34,268 nt of DNA from JBMOJK01 sp049315825. GTDB taxonomy: Bacteria > Patescibacteriota > Gracilibacteria > BD1-5 > UBA2023. Position 1 is the first letter of the stretch; the number at the start of each line of letters is the position of its first letter. The DNA is taken from positions 1 to 34,268 of the forward strand of contig JBMOJK010000013.1 of the NCBI GenBank assembly GCA_049315825.1. Direction: 5' to 3'. The position numbers and the translations under genes were made by a program. This document shows, in pieces, positions 34,010 to 34,268 of this stretch. The notes beneath the pieces were generated by a model. That model was not told where the DNA came from and made no database searches. It worked only from the letters and a program-made list of their open reading frames with translations.

Positions 34010-34268
34010 TTAGTCTTCGAGACGAACAAACATATGTCTCCAAAGAGCCTTCTTAAGATTGAAAGACTTTGCGAGTTCAATAAGCCCCTGACCTTCACTT
34101 TCGAGAATGTAGAGAACGTAGAAACCCTCAGCAGAAGCTCGGATCTTGTAAGCGAGTGTCTTAACACCCCAGATATCTTCGTGTGCAACATTAGCACCGT
34201 GCGCCTTGAGCTCAGATTTGAGTTCATCAAGAAGCGCAATTCGATCAGCGTCCGAGAGTGTCGGATCA
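34010..34268 (-). CDS. rpsF: Ribosomal protein bS6, cut at its 5' end by the window edge
   Basis: The visible 85 codons (the frame is open to the window edge; the start lies beyond 34268) end at TAA 34010-34012. Family features: DADRIALLDELKSELKAHG, then WGVKTLAYKI, GFYVLYILE and the conserved end LRHMFVRLED-like segment (ALWRHMFVRLED). S6 pairs with S18, encoded two genes downstream. The operon promoter is outside the window. Confidence 0.93.
   Translation of the reverse strand, partial: DPTLSDADRIALLDELKSELKAHGANVAHEDIWGVKTLAYKIRASAEGFYVLYILESEGQGLIELAKSFNLKKALWRHMFVRLED

Noticed and set aside
1..34268. tRNA, rRNA or tmRNA genes, including the expected tRNA-Gly with UCA anticodon
   Set aside because: I read the gaps between genes and found no cloverleaf or rRNA segment. 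The decoding tRNA must lie outside this window.

Overview
The window comes from a Candidate Phyla Radiation bacterium that reads UGA as glycine (translation table 25), as known for Gracilibacteria (BD1-5) and Absconditabacteria (SR1). I counted 36 in-frame TGA codons in 11 genes. Several fall where a protein family needs glycine: the GPG and SDSGG motifs of YvcK, and the conserved small residue of TPR helices. Only TAA and TAG end genes here, so genes that look broken under the standard code are intact and are annotated full length. Gracilibacteria seems more likely than Absconditabacteria, but the window cannot settle it.

Layout. 1-5314 (+): a surface-anchored secreted protein, a 1102-aa unknown helical protein and a small membrane-anchored unknown. 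5431-13183 (+): rpoB-rpoC with its own promoter, a possible attenuator hairpin in the leader and a strong terminator. 13191-17104 (-): a small secreted protein, then a tight operon of a coiled-coil protein, a PilT-type ATPase, a six-helix protein made of three VirB2/TrbC-pilin-like modules, and a single-module secreted homologue. 17154-17548 (+): a YbaB/EbfC protein. 17547-20690 (-): a 1047-aa unknown protein with eight UGA codons. 20872-22136 (+): a secreted TPR protein, also with eight. 22140-26291 (-): a cell-wall cluster of a coiled-coil/M23/lysozyme-like hydrolase, a four-helix membrane protein and an M23-SLH protein. 26290-28259 (-): SPFH protein, NfeD-like protein and rsmG. 28269-29818 (+): a YvcK-family protein and a DUF5665-like protein. 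29822-32482 (-): leuS. 32545-33000 (-): another VirB2-like pilin. 32999-33361: a 416-base gap with three minus-strand terminator hairpins and a tandemly repeated structured element. 33362-34268 (-): the rpsF-ssb-rpsR operon, with rpsF running off the edge.

The accessory genes are mostly cell envelope: murein hydrolases, an S-layer-type anchor, surface proteins, pilin-like membrane proteins with a PilT motor, and YvcK, which links carbon metabolism to wall synthesis. This suits a host-attached, small-genome organism.

Expression signals are unusual. Almost no gene has a Shine-Dalgarno sequence. Several have a -10 hexamer ending exactly 6 nt before the ATG, which predicts leaderless mRNAs. UGA is absent from rpoB, rpoC, leuS, ssb, pilT and the ribosomal proteins and concentrated in hypothetical and envelope genes. 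The best candidates for something undescribed are the tandem structured element at 33105-33342, with compensatory base-pair changes between copies, and the PilT/multi-VirB2 operon.
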